Shown here piece by piece: positions 51,218 through 64,000 of a stretch of 64,000 bases of DNA. Source of the DNA: Protula sp. h YS-2021 (lineage: Eukaryota; Annelida; Polychaeta; Sabellida; Serpulidae); NCBI GenBank assembly GCA_949752745.1, contig OX457034.1:32407544-32471543 (forward strand), in the 5' to 3' direction. How positions within the stretch are numbered: the stretch's first letter is position 1; each line of letters opens with the position of its first letter. A program made the translations under genes and the position numbers. The notes beneath the pieces are model-generated. The model was not told the origin of the DNA. It was given only the letters and a program-made list of their open reading frames with translations, and did no database searches.

Positions 51218-54200
51218 CACACCACAATCCAATTCAGATGGGAAGGTATGTAGTTTATAAACAGGCTCGAGCATCCATACAGATAGTGCTGTGCAGGTTA
51301 TGGCAGTAATACAGTTGGCTGAAAGTTGGCTCGGGAGTGCGAGGGCGTAAGCGTTCCGGTGTTCTTCGGGACCCGGTGGATCGAGCTGGAACTCGGCTGT
51401 AGAAAGGCGAAAGGCGGCGTAAAACCCGCCCGGTATGCCGAAGCCCCGCCACTGACCAATGCACACTGTGGTTGATCATTGACGGTGGCTGGGGTGGCCG
51501 TATATACGTCTGGCAGCAAGCCATAATATATATCCTGCACTGCACGCTTCACTTTTTGTTTTTTTTTACCTTTGATTATGTTTTATTTTATCCAAGAGGT
51601 AGGTTATTGTTTCTACTTCATACAAAACTTATGCAAGATTTAATCATATTTTATTGCTGGTGCATGCACATAGAAGGCTCTAGAATATGCACAACAGTAT
51701 TCCACACTCCTCTAGTATCGCTTGTTCAATGCTCTTTCAATCCAACTGGACAATCAAAAGCTGTGCGTCTCACACTTCTTGATCTCTCTCACACTGCTTG
51801 ATCTCTTCAATCATGGCATTCTACCTACGTCAGTTGCAGAGTTACTTCGGGATTGAAGGCACAGAGTACGATCGTTGTACCTTACTAAGATCGAGGATGT
51901 ATATTCAGACACCGTAATATCATACTGAATTTTACTTCAGGTTTTAAACAAATATTAAGTAGTCTTAAAACTGTTTGATTTTACATACACCGTTTATAAG
52001 AGAATGACATTGAAGCATTAACTTTGGCCATTTTTTCTATCTTAAACCATTTCAAAGAGAATAAAATACTCAGACAAAAGTACAGATGCTCAACAATCTT
52101 TCAGATCAAGGCAGATCGATGAACTTTCTAAAATACATAAACCTATTTTATTGCTAAACATTAAAATATCTGCAATAAAGAAAATTTTAATGGTTATAAA
52201 AGTAAGATTGTAATGTGTGGATAAGTTTGTACAGTGTAGCTAAAGTGAAAAGGTGGTAGTAGAATTTGCAAAGTGGGGATACCTGCTTGACCTCTTCCGA
52301 GGATCATAATTTTAAAACTGATCTATGTGAAAATAAAAGAAGAAAGTTAATTTTCCTTGGAAAATAATAAAAAGTCACATATATTGTACTTGCGATTGAA
52401 GAAAAATGGGCACGGTTGGGGAGAGGAAGAGCAAAGGAAGACGGATGTATGTAAATGTCTTGAGTAATAATGTGAAATAGTGAAAGTGGTTAATTTGGTG
52501 GATAGGTTAAATTTTGAAAGTGGAATATCTTTAAAAGTATTGGTGATAGAGAGACGGGGATTTGACGAGGTGATATGGCGAATATGAATTATGTATGATC
52601 CAGTAGTGTTTTTAGGCCATTCTGAGCCCTTTAAATTGCACTTTTACAAAGGCAAAGTTTTCTACAGGCGAGTGTTAAATGAATGGTTTTAAGAACAGCG
52701 AGATAGTTTTTTTATAAATAGATTTGTCTATTTCTTAGTGATTGGATGAATGATCAGATCAGTCCTGGAAAAAACTTCACAATAACTATGTAACTGTTTG
52801 ATATATTTTTTTAAAGTAAACCTTTGTAACCATATACATCCTTCATGTTACCAGTTACCAATACAAATATATGTAATGTAAGAAGCTACTAAATTTCAAC
52901 TTACAATTTAGATGTTTTCAGCATTTTATTTACAGTAGACTTTGTAAACCTAAATAATTAAAATGTACTTCTATTTCCAGCCGAGTGTGAGATGTGAGAA
53001 ATAATTCTGGGGTTACGGTATATACCGCCAACAACTGGAAAAATAAAAATAAATCAAGGGGTAATGTCATTGAATGTGTGATTTGTTTTAAGAACTACAA
53101 AAAGATGTATGTATTCCATAGGTAAAAATTGTAATTTATTTCTGCATACAAACAATATGTATTTGCACCAATTATCAACTCTAAAGAAATCAGGTATTAC
53201 ACATATACCACCGACAAAAATGAAAATCCTGTGACTTTCTCAGTGAATTTGTGATATGGTTCAAGAGCTAGAAAGGAATGTATGTATACCTTTAGTAAAA
53301 TTTGAACTTTATTTCTGGATACAAGCAATCGGTAGCTGCAACAAGTATCAACAGAAACAAATCACCAGAAAACATTGATGTAAAAATTCAAAGGTCCAGT
53401 ACATAATACGGCATATCCTCGTCTCGGACATTTGTCGTTGTCATGTATCTGCGCCGCATGTCGAATTATGCTGACACAGTTGACGCCCCACTCTAGCGCT
53501 ATTACTCTTATATTTATGACTTCCTTAAAATCTAAGCGGTTATTGTTGCAAGATCAAAGATTTCAATTTAGTTCGTTCGTTGCATAGACTGCACATCCTA
53601 GCTTTTATTTTAGTGTTAATGCATGTTTAACTGGCCAGTCGTTAACTGGTCAACCGTCAATGATGGATAATGGATTTACAGACATGTCTTGTTATATTTT
53701 CCATGTTGATCAAACCAACACAGGTTAAACAAGACCCAAACAGTCTGAGAAATCTGATATATTCACAGCAGGTTATATACAATTCCAGTGACATTGAAAA
53801 ATGGTGTGTAAAATTACTGATAGAGAATTGAATTGGATAGAGCATTGGTTCGGTAAGCCGAAGGTCCCGAGTTCGACTCCAGCTCGGGGCGGCATGCAGG
53901 GAATTGACATTTGCTCAAATTGCCTTGGCTAAGCAAATACAGTAGATAAGATCACCTATGAAGGAATTTAAAGTTGACGCCCACTTAGCGTTTCAGCCAT
54001 CCCTTAAAAAACATTTTAGAAAGAAGTTAGTTTGGGCATCGTCCAATGACTTTCTTTATTTGAGTTGCCAAAGTCAATAAAATTATTTATTTTTAAACGA
54101 TCAAAAGTTTCAGGGAGTGAACTCTGTAAAAAAAAAAAAAACAAAAAAAAAAAAAACATAGGTTTTGCCTGTAACACTTTGGTCCCTTTTTATTCTATAT

Positions 54201-54312
54201 TGATATTGAATGTTTCAAGTCAAACCGTAAACAAGAAGAAAAAAGTGTAAGCAACGCCTGTTTTGAAAGATTTACAATGCAGCAATAAATGTTGCAATCA
54301 CTCACTTTTTCC
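51218..54312 (+). repeat. Long unit 7 (3,095 bp)
   Basis: An ordinary unit with one core at 52475-53780. It has a private substitution in the prefix (ctcaacaatc near 52091 instead of ctcaataatc). The T-tract near 51560 is nine T long. Confidence 0.95.
53819..54156 (+). mobile_element. tRNA-derived SINE-like segment (unit 7)
   Basis: tRNA-like head 53819-53890; A-tract A14-C-A14 (54128-54156). This tract length opens a 61-codon frame through the tract, also in units 8 and 9. Confidence 0.53.
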
Positions 54313-57300
54313 CACACCACAATCCAATTCAGATGGGAAGGTATGTAGTTTATAAACAGGCTCGAGCATCCATACAGATAGTGCTGTGCAGGTTATGGCA
54401 GTAATACAGTTGGCTGAAAGTTGGCTCGGGAGTGCGAGGGCGTAAGCGTTCCGGTGTTCTTCGGGACCCGGTGGATCGAGCTGGAACTCGGCTGTAGAAA
54501 GGCGAAAGGCGGCGTAAAACCCGCCCGGTATGCCGAAGCCCCGCCACTGACCAATGCACACTGTGGTTGATCATTGACGGTGGCTGGGGTGGCCGTATAT
54601 ACGTCTGGCAGCAAGCCATAATATATATCCTGCACTGCACGCTTCACTTTTTGTTTTTTTTTTACCTTTGATTATGTTTTATTTTATCCAAGAGGTAGGT
54701 TATTGTTTCTACTTCATACAAAACTTATGCAAGATTTAATCATATTTTATTGCTGGTGCATGCACATAGAAGGCTCTAGAATATGCACAACAGTATTCCA
54801 CACTCCTCTAGTATCGCTTGTTCAATGCTCTTTCAATCCAACTGGACAATCAAAAGCTGTGCGTCTCACACTTCTTGATCTCTCTCACACTGCTTGATCT
54901 CTTCAATCATGGCATTCTACCTACGTCAGTTGCAGAGTTACTTCGGGATTGAAGGCACAGAGTACGATCGTTGTACCTTACTAAGATCGAGGATGTATAT
55001 TCAGACACCGTAATATCATACTGAATTTTACTTCAGGTTTTAAACAAATATTAAGTAGTCTTAAAACTGTTTGATTTTACATACACCGTTTATAAGAGAA
55101 TGACATTGAAGCATTAACTTTGGCCATTTTTTCTATCTTAAACCATTTCAAAGAGAATAAAATACTCAGACAAAAGTACAGATGCTCAATAATCTTTCAG
55201 ATCAAGGCAGATCGATGAACTTTCTAAAATACATAAACCTATTTTATTGCTAAACATTAAAATATCTGCAATAAAGAAAATTTTAATGGTTATAAAAGTA
55301 AGATTGTAATGTGTGGATAAGTTTGTACAGTGTAGCTAAAGTGAAAAGGTGGTAGTAGAATTTGCAAAGTGGGGATACCTGCTTGACCTCTTCCGAGGAT
55401 CATAATTTTAAAACTGATCTATGTGAAAATAAAAGAAGAAAGTTAATTTTCCTTGGAAAATAATAAAAAGTCACATATATTGTACTTGCGATTGAAGAAA
55501 AATGGGCACGGTTGGGGAGAGGAAGAGCAAAGGAAGACGGATGTATGTAAATGTCTTGAGTAATAATGTGAAATAGTGAAAGTGGTTAATTTGGTGGATA
55601 GGTTAAATTTTGAAAGTGGAATATCTTTAAAAGTATTGGTGATAGAGAGACGGGGATTTGTCGAGGTGATATGGCGAATATGAATTATGTATGATCCAGT
55701 AGTGTTTTTAGGCCATTCTGAGCCCTTTAAATTGCACTTTTACAAAGGCAAAGTTTTCTACAGGCGAGTGTTAAATGAATGGTTTTAAGAACAGCGAGAT
55801 AGTTTTTTTATAAATAGATTTGTCTATTTCTTAGTGATTGGATGAATGATCAGATCAGTCCTGGAAAAAACTTCACAATAACTATGTAACTGTTTGATAT
55901 ATTTTTTTAAAGTAAACCTTTGTAACCATATACATCCTTCATGTTACCAGTTACCAATACAAATATATGTAATGTAAGAAGCTACTAAATTTCAACTTAC
56001 AATTTAGATGTTTTCAGCATTTTATTTACAGTAGACTTTGTAAACCTAAATAATTAAAATGTACTTCTATTTCCAGCCGAGTGTGAGATGTGAGAAATAA
56101 TTCTGGGGTTACGGTATATACCGCCAACAACTGGAAAAATAAAAATAAATCAAGGGGTAATGTCATTGAATGTGTGATTTGTTTTAAGAACTACAAAAAG
56201 ATGTATGTATTCCATAGGTAAAAATTGTAATTTATTTCTGCATACAAACAATATGTATTTGCACCAATTATCAACTCTAAAGAAATCAGGTATTACACAT
56301 ATACCACCGACAAAAATGAAAATCCTGTGACTTTCTCAGTGAATTTGTGATATGGTTCAAGAGCTAGAAAGGAATGTATGTATACCTTTAGTAAAATTTG
56401 AACTTTATTTCTGGATACAAGCAATCGGTAGCTGCAACAAGTATCAACAGAAACAAATCACCAGAAAACATTGATGTAAAAATTCAAAGGTCCAGTACAT
56501 AATACGGCATATCCTCGTCTCGGACATTTGTCGTTGTCATGTATCTGCGCCGCATGTCGAATTATGCTGACACAGTTGACGCCCCACTCTAGCGCTATTA
56601 CTCTTATATTTATGACTTCCTTAAAATCTAAGCGGTTATTGTTGCAAGATCAAAGATTTCAATTTAGTTCGTTCGTTGCATAGACTGCACATCCTAGCTT
56701 TTATTTTAGTGTTAATGCATGTTTAACTGGCCAGTCGTTAACTGGTCAACCGTCAATGATGGATAATGGATTTACAGACATGTCTTGTTATATTTTCCAT
56801 GTTGATCAAACCAACACAGGTTAAACAAGACCCAAACAGTCTGAGAAATCTGATATATTCACAGCAGGTTATATACAATTCCAGTGACATTGAAAAATGG
56901 TGTGTAAAATTACTGATAGAGAATTGAATTGGATAGAGCATTGGTTCGGTAAGCCGAAGGTCCCGAGTTCGACTCCAGCTCGGGGCGGCATGCAGGGAAT
57001 TGACATTTGCTCAAATTGCCTTGGCTAAGCAAATACAGTAGATAAGATCACCTATGAAGGAATTTAAAGTTGACGCCCACTTAGCGTTTCAGCCATCCCT
57101 TAAAAAACATTTTAGAAAGAAGTTAGTTTGGGCATCGTCCAATGACTTTCTTTATTTGAGTTGCCAAAGTCAATAAAATTATTTATTTTTAAACGATCAA
57201 AAGTTTCAGGGAGTGAACTCTGTAAAAAAAAAAAAAACAAAAAAAAAAAAAACATAGGTTTTGCCTGTAACACTTTGGTCCCTTTTTATTCTATATTGAT

Positions 57301-57408
57301 ATTGAATGTTTCAAGTCAAACCGTAAACAAGAAGAAAAAAGTGTAAGCAACGCCTGTTTTGAAAGATTTACAATGCAGCAATAAATGTTGCAATCACTCA
57401 CTTTTTCC
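54313..57408 (+). repeat. Long unit 8 (3,096 bp)
   Basis: An ordinary unit with one core at 55571-56876. It has a T instead of A near 55661 (atttgtcgagg) shared only with unit 9, so the two are probably each other's closest relatives in this stretch. Confidence 0.95.
56915..57252 (+). mobile_element. tRNA-derived SINE-like segment (unit 8)
   Basis: tRNA-like head 56915-56986; A-tract A14-C-A14 (57224-57252). Confidence 0.53.
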
Positions 57409-60400
57409 CACACCACAATCCAATTCAGATGGGAAGGTATGTAGTTTATAAACAGGCTCGAGCATCCATACAGATAGTGCTGTGCAGGTTATGGCAGTAA
57501 TACAGTTGGCTGAAAGTTGGCTCGGGAGTGCGAGGGCGTAAGCGTTCCGGTGTTCTTCGGGACCCGGTGGATCGAGCTGGAACTCGGCTGTAGAAAGGCG
57601 AAAGGCGGCGTAAAACCCGCCCGGTATGCCGAAGCCCCGCCACTGACCAATGCACACTGTGGTTGATCATTGACGGTGGCTGGGGTGGCCGTATATACGT
57701 CTGGCAGCAAGCCATAATATATATCCTGCACTGCACGCTTCACTTTTTGTTTTTTTTTTACCTTTGATTATGTTTTATTTTATCCAAGAGGTAGGTTATT
57801 GTTTCTACTTCATACAAAACTTATGCAAGATTTAATCATATTTTATTGCTGGTGCATGCACATAGAAGGCTCTAGAATATGCACAACAGTATTCCACACT
57901 CCTCTAGTATCGCTTGTTCAATGCTCTTTCAATCCAACTGGACAATCAAAAGCTGTGCGTCTCACACTTCTTGATCTCTCTCACACTGCTTGATCTCTTC
58001 AATCATGGCATTCTACCTACGTCAGTTGCAGAGTTACTTCGGGATTGAAGGCACAGAGTACGATCGTTGTACCTTACTAAGATCGAGGATGTATATTCAG
58101 ACACCGTAATATCATACTGAATTTTACTTCAGGTTTTAAACAAATATTAAGTAGTCTTAAAACTGTTTGATTTTACATACACCGTTTATAAGAGAATGAC
58201 ATTGAAGCATTAACTTTGGCCATTTTTTCTATCTTAAACCATTTCAAAGAGAATAAAATACTCAGACAAAAGTACAGATGCTCAATAATCTTTCAGATCA
58301 AGGCAGATCGATGAACTTTCTAAAATACATAAACCTATTTTATTGCTAAACATTAAAATATCTGCAATAAAGAAAATTTTAATGGTTATAAAAGTAAGAT
58401 TGTAATGTGTGGATAAGTTTGTACAGTGTAGCTAAAGTGAAAAGGTGGTAGTAGAATTTGCAAAGTGGGGATACCTGCTTGACCTCTTCCGAGGATCATA
58501 ATTTTAAAACTGATCTATGTGAAAATAAAAGAAGAAAGTTAATTTTCCTTGGAAAATAATAAAAAGTCACATATATTGTACTTGCGATTGAAGAAAAATG
58601 GGCACGGTTGGGGAGAGGAAGAGCAAAGGAAGACGGATGTATGTAAATGTCTTGAGTAATAATGTGAAATAGTGAAAGTGGTTAATTTGGTGGATAGGTT
58701 AAATTTTGAAAGTGGAATATCTTTAAAAGTATTGGTGATAGAGAGACGGGGATTTGTCGAGGTGATATGGCGAATATGAATTATGTATGATCCAGTAGTG
58801 TTTTTACGCCATTCTGAGCCCTTTAAATTGCACTTTTACAAAGGCAAAGTTTTCTACAGGCGAGTGTTAAATGAATGGTTTTAAGAACAGCGAGATAGTT
58901 TTTTTATAAATAGATTTGTCTATTTCTTAGTGATTGGATGAATGATCAGATCAGTCCTGGAAAAAACTTCACAATAACTATGTAACTGTTTGATATATTT
59001 TTTTAAAGTAAACCTTTGTAACCATATACATCCTTCATGTTACCAGTTACCAATACAAATATATGTAATGTAAGAAGCTACTAAATTTCAACTTACAATT
59101 TAGATGTTTTCAGCATTTTATTTACAGTAGACTTTGTAAACCTAAATAATTAAAATGTACTTCTATTTCCAGCCGAGTGTGAGATGTGAGAAATAATTCT
59201 GGGGTTACGGTATATACCGCCAACAACTGGAAAAATAAAAATAAATCAAGGGGTAATGTCATTGAATGTGTGATTTGTTTTAAGAACTACAAAAAGATGT
59301 ATGTATTCCATAGGTAAAAATTGTAATTTATTTCTGCATACAAACAATATGTATTTGCACCAATTATCAACTCTAAAGAAATCAGGTATTACACATATAC
59401 CACCGACAAAAATGAAAATCCTGTGACTTTCTCAGTGAATTTGTGATATGGTTCAAGAGCTAGAAAGGAATGTATGTATACCTTTAGTAAAATTTGAACT
59501 TTATTTCTGGATACAAGCAATCGGTAGCTGCAACAAGTATCAACAGAAACAAATCACCAGAAAACATTGATGTAAAAATTCAAAGGTCCAGTACATAATA
59601 CGGCATATCCTCGTCTCGGACATTTGTCGTTGTCATGTATCTGCGCCGCATGTCGAATTATGCTGACACAGTTGACGCCCCACTCTAGCGCTATTACTCT
59701 TATATTTATGACTTCCTTAAAATCTAAGCGGTTATTGTTGCAAGATCAAAGATTTCAATTTAGTTCGTTCGTTGCATAGACTGCACATCCTAGCTTTTAT
59801 TTTAGTGTTAATGCATGTTTAACTGGCCAGTCGTTAACTGGTCAACCGTCAATGATGGATAATGGATTTACAGACATGTCTTGTTATATTTTCCATGTTG
59901 ATCAAACCAACACAGGTTAAACAAGACCCAAACAGTCTGAGAAATCTGATATATTCACAGCAGGTTATATACAATTCCAGTGACATTGAAAAATGGTGTG
60001 TAAAATTACTGATAGAGAATTGAATTGGATAGAGCATTGGTTCGGTAAGCCGAAGGTCCCGAGTTCGACTCCAGCTCGGGGCGGCATGCAGGGAATTGAC
60101 ATTTGCTCAAATTGCCTTGGCTAAGCAAATACAGTAGATAAGATCACCTATGAAGGAATTTAAAGTTGACGCCCACTTAGCGTTTCAGCCATCCCTTAAA
60201 AAACATTTTAGAAAGAAGTTAGTTTGGGCATCGTCCAATGACTTTCTTTATTTGAGTTGCCAAAGTCAATAAAATTATTTATTTTTAAACGATCAAAAGT
60301 TTCAGGGAGTGAACTCTGTAAAAAAAAAAAAAACAAAAAAAAAAAAAACATAGGTTTTGCCTGTAACACTTTGGTCCCTTTTTATTCTATATTGATATTG

Positions 60401-60504
60401 AATGTTTCAAGTCAAACCGTAAACAAGAAGAAAAAAGTGTAAGCAACGCCTGTTTTGAAAGATTTACAATGCAGCAATAAATGTTGCAATCACTCACTTT
60501 TTCC
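57409..60504 (+). repeat. Long unit 9 (3,096 bp)
   Basis: An ordinary unit with one core at 58667-59972. It combines the atttgtcgagg variant of unit 8 (about 58757) with the ttttacgcc variant of unit 10 (about 58807), so it looks like a recombinant or an intermediate between its neighbours. Confidence 0.95.
60011..60348 (+). mobile_element. tRNA-derived SINE-like segment (unit 9)
   Basis: tRNA-like head 60011-60082; A-tract A14-C-A14 (60320-60348). Confidence 0.53.
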
Positions 60505-63500
60505 CACACCACAATCCAATTCAGATGGGAAGGTATGTAGTTTATAAACAGGCTCGAGCATCCATACAGATAGTGCTGTGCAGGTTATGGCAGTAATACA
60601 GTTGGCTGAAAGTTGGCTCGGGAGTGCGAGGGCGTAAGCGTTCCGGTGTTCTTCGGGACCCGGTGGATCGAGCTGGAACTCGGCTGTAGAAAGGCGAAAG
60701 GCGGCGTAAAACCCGCCCGGTATGCCGAAGCCCCGCCACTGACCAATGCACACTGTGGTTGATCATTGACGGTGGCTGGGGTGGCCGTATATACGTCTGG
60801 CAGCAAGCCATAATATATATCCTGCACTGCACGCTTCACTTTTTGTTTTTTTTTTACCTTTGATTATGTTTTATTTTATCCAAGAGGTAGGTTATTGTTT
60901 CTACTTCATACAAAACTTATGCAAGATTTAATCATATTTTATTGCTGGTGCATGCACATAGAAGGCTCTAGAATATGCACAACAGTATTCCACACTCCTC
61001 TAGTATCGCTTGTTCAATGCTCTTTCAATCCAACTGGACAATCAAAAGCTGTGCGTCTCACACTTCTTGATCTCTCTCACACTGCTTGATCTCTTCAATC
61101 ATGGCATTCTACCTACGTCAGTTGCAGAGTTACTTCGGGATTGAAGGCACAGAGTACGATCGTTGTACCTTACTAAGATCGAGGATGTATATTCAGACAC
61201 CGTAATATCATACTGAATTTTACTTCAGGTTTTAAACAAATATTAAGTAGTCTTAAAACTGTTTGATTTTACATACACCGTTTATAAGAGAATGACATTG
61301 AAGCATTAACTTTGGCCATTTTTTCTATCTTAAACCATTTCAAAGAGAATAAAATACTCAGACAAAAGTACAGATGCTCAATAATCTTTCAGATCAAGGC
61401 AGATCGATGAACTTTCTAAAATACATAAACCTATTTTATTGCTAAACATTAAAATATCTGCAATAAAGAAAATTTTAATGGTTATAAAAGTAAGATTGTA
61501 ATGTGTGGATAAGTTTGTACAGTGTAGCTAAAGTGAAAAGGTGGTAGTAGAATTTGCAAAGTGGGGATACCTGCTTGACCTCTTCCGAGGATCATAATTT
61601 TAAAACTGATCTATGTGAAAATAAAAGAAGAAAGTTAATTTTCCTTGGAAAATAATAAAAAGTCACATATATTGTACTTGCGATTGAAGAAAAATGGGCA
61701 CGGTTGGGGAGAGGAAGAGCAAAGGAAGACGGATGTATGTAAATGTCTTGAGTAATAATGTGAAATAGTGAAAGTGGTTAATTTGGTGGATAGGTTAAAT
61801 TTTGAAAGTGGAATATCTTTAAAAGTATTGGTGATAGAGAGACGGGGATTTGACGAGGTGATATGGCGAATATGAATTATGTATGATCCAGTAGTGTTTT
61901 TACGCCATTCTGAGCCCTTTAAATTGCACTTTTACAAAGGCAAAGTTTTCTACAGGCGAGTGTTAAATGAATGGTTTTAAGAACAGCGAGATAGTTTTTT
62001 TATAAATAGATTTGTCTATTTCTTAGTGATTGGATGAATGATCAGATCAGTCCTGGAAAAAACTTCACAATAACTATGTAACTGTTTGATATATTTTTTT
62101 AAAGTAAACCTTTGTAACCATATACATCCTTCATGTTACCAGTTACCAATACAAATATATGTAATGTAAGAAGCTACTAAATTTCAACTTACAATTTAGA
62201 TGTTTTCAGCATTTTATTTACAGTAGACTTTGTAAACCTAAATAATTAAAATGTACTTCTATTTCCAGCCGAGTGTGAGATGTGAGAAATAATTCTGGGG
62301 TTACGGTATATACCGCCAACAACTGGAAAAATAAAAATAAATCAAGGGGTAATGTCATTGAATGTGTGATTTGTTTTAAGAACTACAAAAAGATGTATGT
62401 ATTCCATAGGTAAAAATTGTAATTTATTTCTGCATACAAACAATATGTATTTGCACCAATTATCAACTCTAAAGAAATCAGGTATTACACATATACCACC
62501 GACAAAAATGAAAATCCTGTGACTTTCTCAGTGAATTTGTGATATGGTTCAAGAGCTAGAAAGGAATGTATGTATACCTTTAGTAAAATTTGAACTTTAT
62601 TTCTGGATACAAGCAATCGGTAGCTGCAACAAGTATCAACAGAAACAAATCACCAGAAAACATTGATGTAAAAATTCAAAGGTCCAGTACATAATACGGC
62701 ATATCCTCGTCTCGGACATTTGTCGTTGTCATGTATCTGCGCCGCATGTCGAATTATGCTGACACAGTTGACGCCCCACTCTAGCGCTATTACTCTTATA
62801 TTTATGACTTCCTTAAAATCTAAGCGGTTATTGTTGCAAGATCAAAGATTTCAATTTAGTTCGTTCGTTGCATAGACTGCACATCCTAGCTTTTATTTTA
62901 GTGTTAATGCATGTTTAACTGGCCAGTCGTTAACTGGTCAACCGTCAATGATGGATAATGGATTTACAGACATGTCTTGTTATATTTTCCATGTTGATCA
63001 AACCAACACAGGTTAAACAAGACCCAAACAGTCTGAGAAATCTGATATATTCACAGCAGGTTATATACAATTCCAGTGACATTGAAAAATGGTGTGTAAA
63101 ATTACTGATAGAGAATTGAATTGGATAGAGCATTGGTTCGGTAAGCCGAAGGTCCCGAGTTCGACTCCAGCTCGGGGCGGCATGCAGGGAATTGACATTT
63201 GCTCAAATTGCCTTGGCTAAGCAAATACAGTAGATAAGATCACCTATGAAGGAATTTAAAGTTGACGCCCACTTAGCGTTTCAGCCATCCCTTAAAAAAC
63301 ATTTTAGAAAGAAGTTAGTTTGGGCATCGTCCAATGACTTTCTTTATTTGAGTTGCCAAAGTCAATAAAATTATTTATTTTTAAACGATCAAAAGTTTCA
63401 GGGAGTGAACTCTGTAAAAAAAAAAAAAACAAAAAAAAAAAAACATAGGTTTTGCCTGTAACACTTTGGTCCCTTTTTATTCTATATTGATATTGAATGT

Positions 63501-63599
63501 TTCAAGTCAAACCGTAAACAAGAAGAAAAAAGTGTAAGCAACGCCTGTTTTGAAAGATTTACAATGCAGCAATAAATGTTGCAATCACTCACTTTTTCC
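60505..63599 (+). repeat. Long unit 10 (3,095 bp)
   Basis: An ordinary unit with one core at 61763-63068. It has the ttttacgcc variant (about 61902) but the common atttgacgagg form just upstream. Confidence 0.95.
63107..63443 (+). mobile_element. tRNA-derived SINE-like segment (unit 10)
   Basis: tRNA-like head 63107-63178; A-tract A14-C-A13 (63416-63443). Confidence 0.53.
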
Positions 63600-64000
63600 C
63601 ACACCACAATCCAATTCAGATGGGAAGGTATGTAGTTTATAAACAGGCTCGAGCATCCATACAGATAGTGCTGTGCAGGTTATGGCAGTAATACAGTTGG
63701 CTGAAAGTTGGCTCGGGAGTGCGAGGGCGTAAGCGTTCCGGTGTTCTTCGGGACCCGGTGGATCGAGCTGGAACTCGGCTGTAGAAAGGCGAAAGGCGGC
63801 GTAAAACCCGCCCGGTATGCCGAAGCCCCGCCACTGACCAATGCACACTGTGGTTGATCATTGACGGTGGCTGGGGTGGCCGTATATACGTCTGGCAGCA
63901 AGCCATAATATATATCCTGCACTGCACGCTTCACTTTTTGTTTTTTTTTACCTTTGATTATGTTTTATTTTATCCAAGAGGTAGGTTATTGTTTCTACTT
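63600..64000 (+). repeat. Long unit 11, partial (cut by window end)
   Basis: The first 401 bp of another unit: the GC-rich island and the start of the T-rich stretch. It matches the ordinary prefix without the 7-bp insertion. The array therefore continues beyond the window. Confidence 0.93.

Larger units (their letters stand above)
1..64000. repeat. Nested satellite array filling the window (about 3.09-kb units, 1,306-bp sub-repeats)
   Basis: The sequence returns to the same bases at 1, 3095, 6188, 15807, 45026, 48125, 51218, 54313, 57409, 60505 and 63600, always on the same strand. Ordinary units are 3,093-3,099 bp; units 3 and 4 are 9,619 and 29,219 bp because an internal 1,306-bp segment is multiplied. 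Most differences between copies are single substitutions or homopolymer length changes. No unique flank is visible at either end, so the array extends past the window on both sides. I recognise no known satellite family by name. Confidence 0.97.

Noticed and set aside
54065..54250. Plus-strand ORF of 61 codons rich in lysine (also in units 8 and 9)
   Set aside because: The lysines are translated from the A-tract, and the frame depends on A-tract length.
1..64000. rDNA, 5S, histone or snRNA gene cluster
   Set aside because: A 3-kb period invites this idea, but I recognised no 5S, snRNA, rRNA or histone sequence on either strand.
1..64000. CRISPR array or prokaryotic origin
   Set aside because: Repeats are kilobases long without unique spacers, and there are no operons, ribosome-binding sites or coding density.
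1..64000. Centromeric identity of the array
   Set aside because: Long homogenised satellites occur at centromeres, but also at subtelomeres and elsewhere. Nothing in the sequence decides this without CENP-A or cytogenetic data.

Overview
The whole window is one satellite-like tandem array. I find no convincing protein-coding gene, no intact tRNA or rRNA gene and no single-copy flank. The basic unit is about 3.09 kb. Taking the first base of the window as the unit start, units begin at 1, 3095, 6188, 15807, 45026, 48125, 51218, 54313, 57409, 60505 and 63600 (the last is cut by the window end). All lie head to tail on the same strand.

Each long unit has three parts: (i) a prefix of about 1,255 bp that opens with a GC/CpG-rich island and continues as AT-rich DNA; (ii) a core of exactly 1,306 bp, containing an old, diverged internal dimer of about 173 bp; (iii) a suffix of about 533 bp holding a degenerate tRNA-like sequence, a short body and an interrupted A-tract, together resembling a tRNA-derived SINE.

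The striking feature is nesting. In two neighbouring units the core alone has been amplified in tandem: 6 copies in unit 3 (7445-15280) and 21 copies in unit 4 (17072-44497). Prefix and suffix stay single copy, so these units reach 9,619 and 29,219 bp. Every core-core junction is the same at base level and every core is 1,306 bp. Including the single cores of the other complete units, the window has 35 cores. Shared single-base variants show local homogenisation: a near-uniform tract at about 17.9-27.6 kb, a mosaic of alternating alleles at about 28.8-41.9 kb, and variants shared between distant copies.

The organism is probably a metazoan: a long AT-rich satellite with an embedded tRNA-derived SINE-like segment, no operons and no compact genes. 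A marine invertebrate such as a mollusc is a guess I cannot confirm from sequence alone. No gene cooperation can be described. The short ORFs recur only because the DNA is nearly identical between units, and several open or close when homopolymer length changes, which argues against coding.
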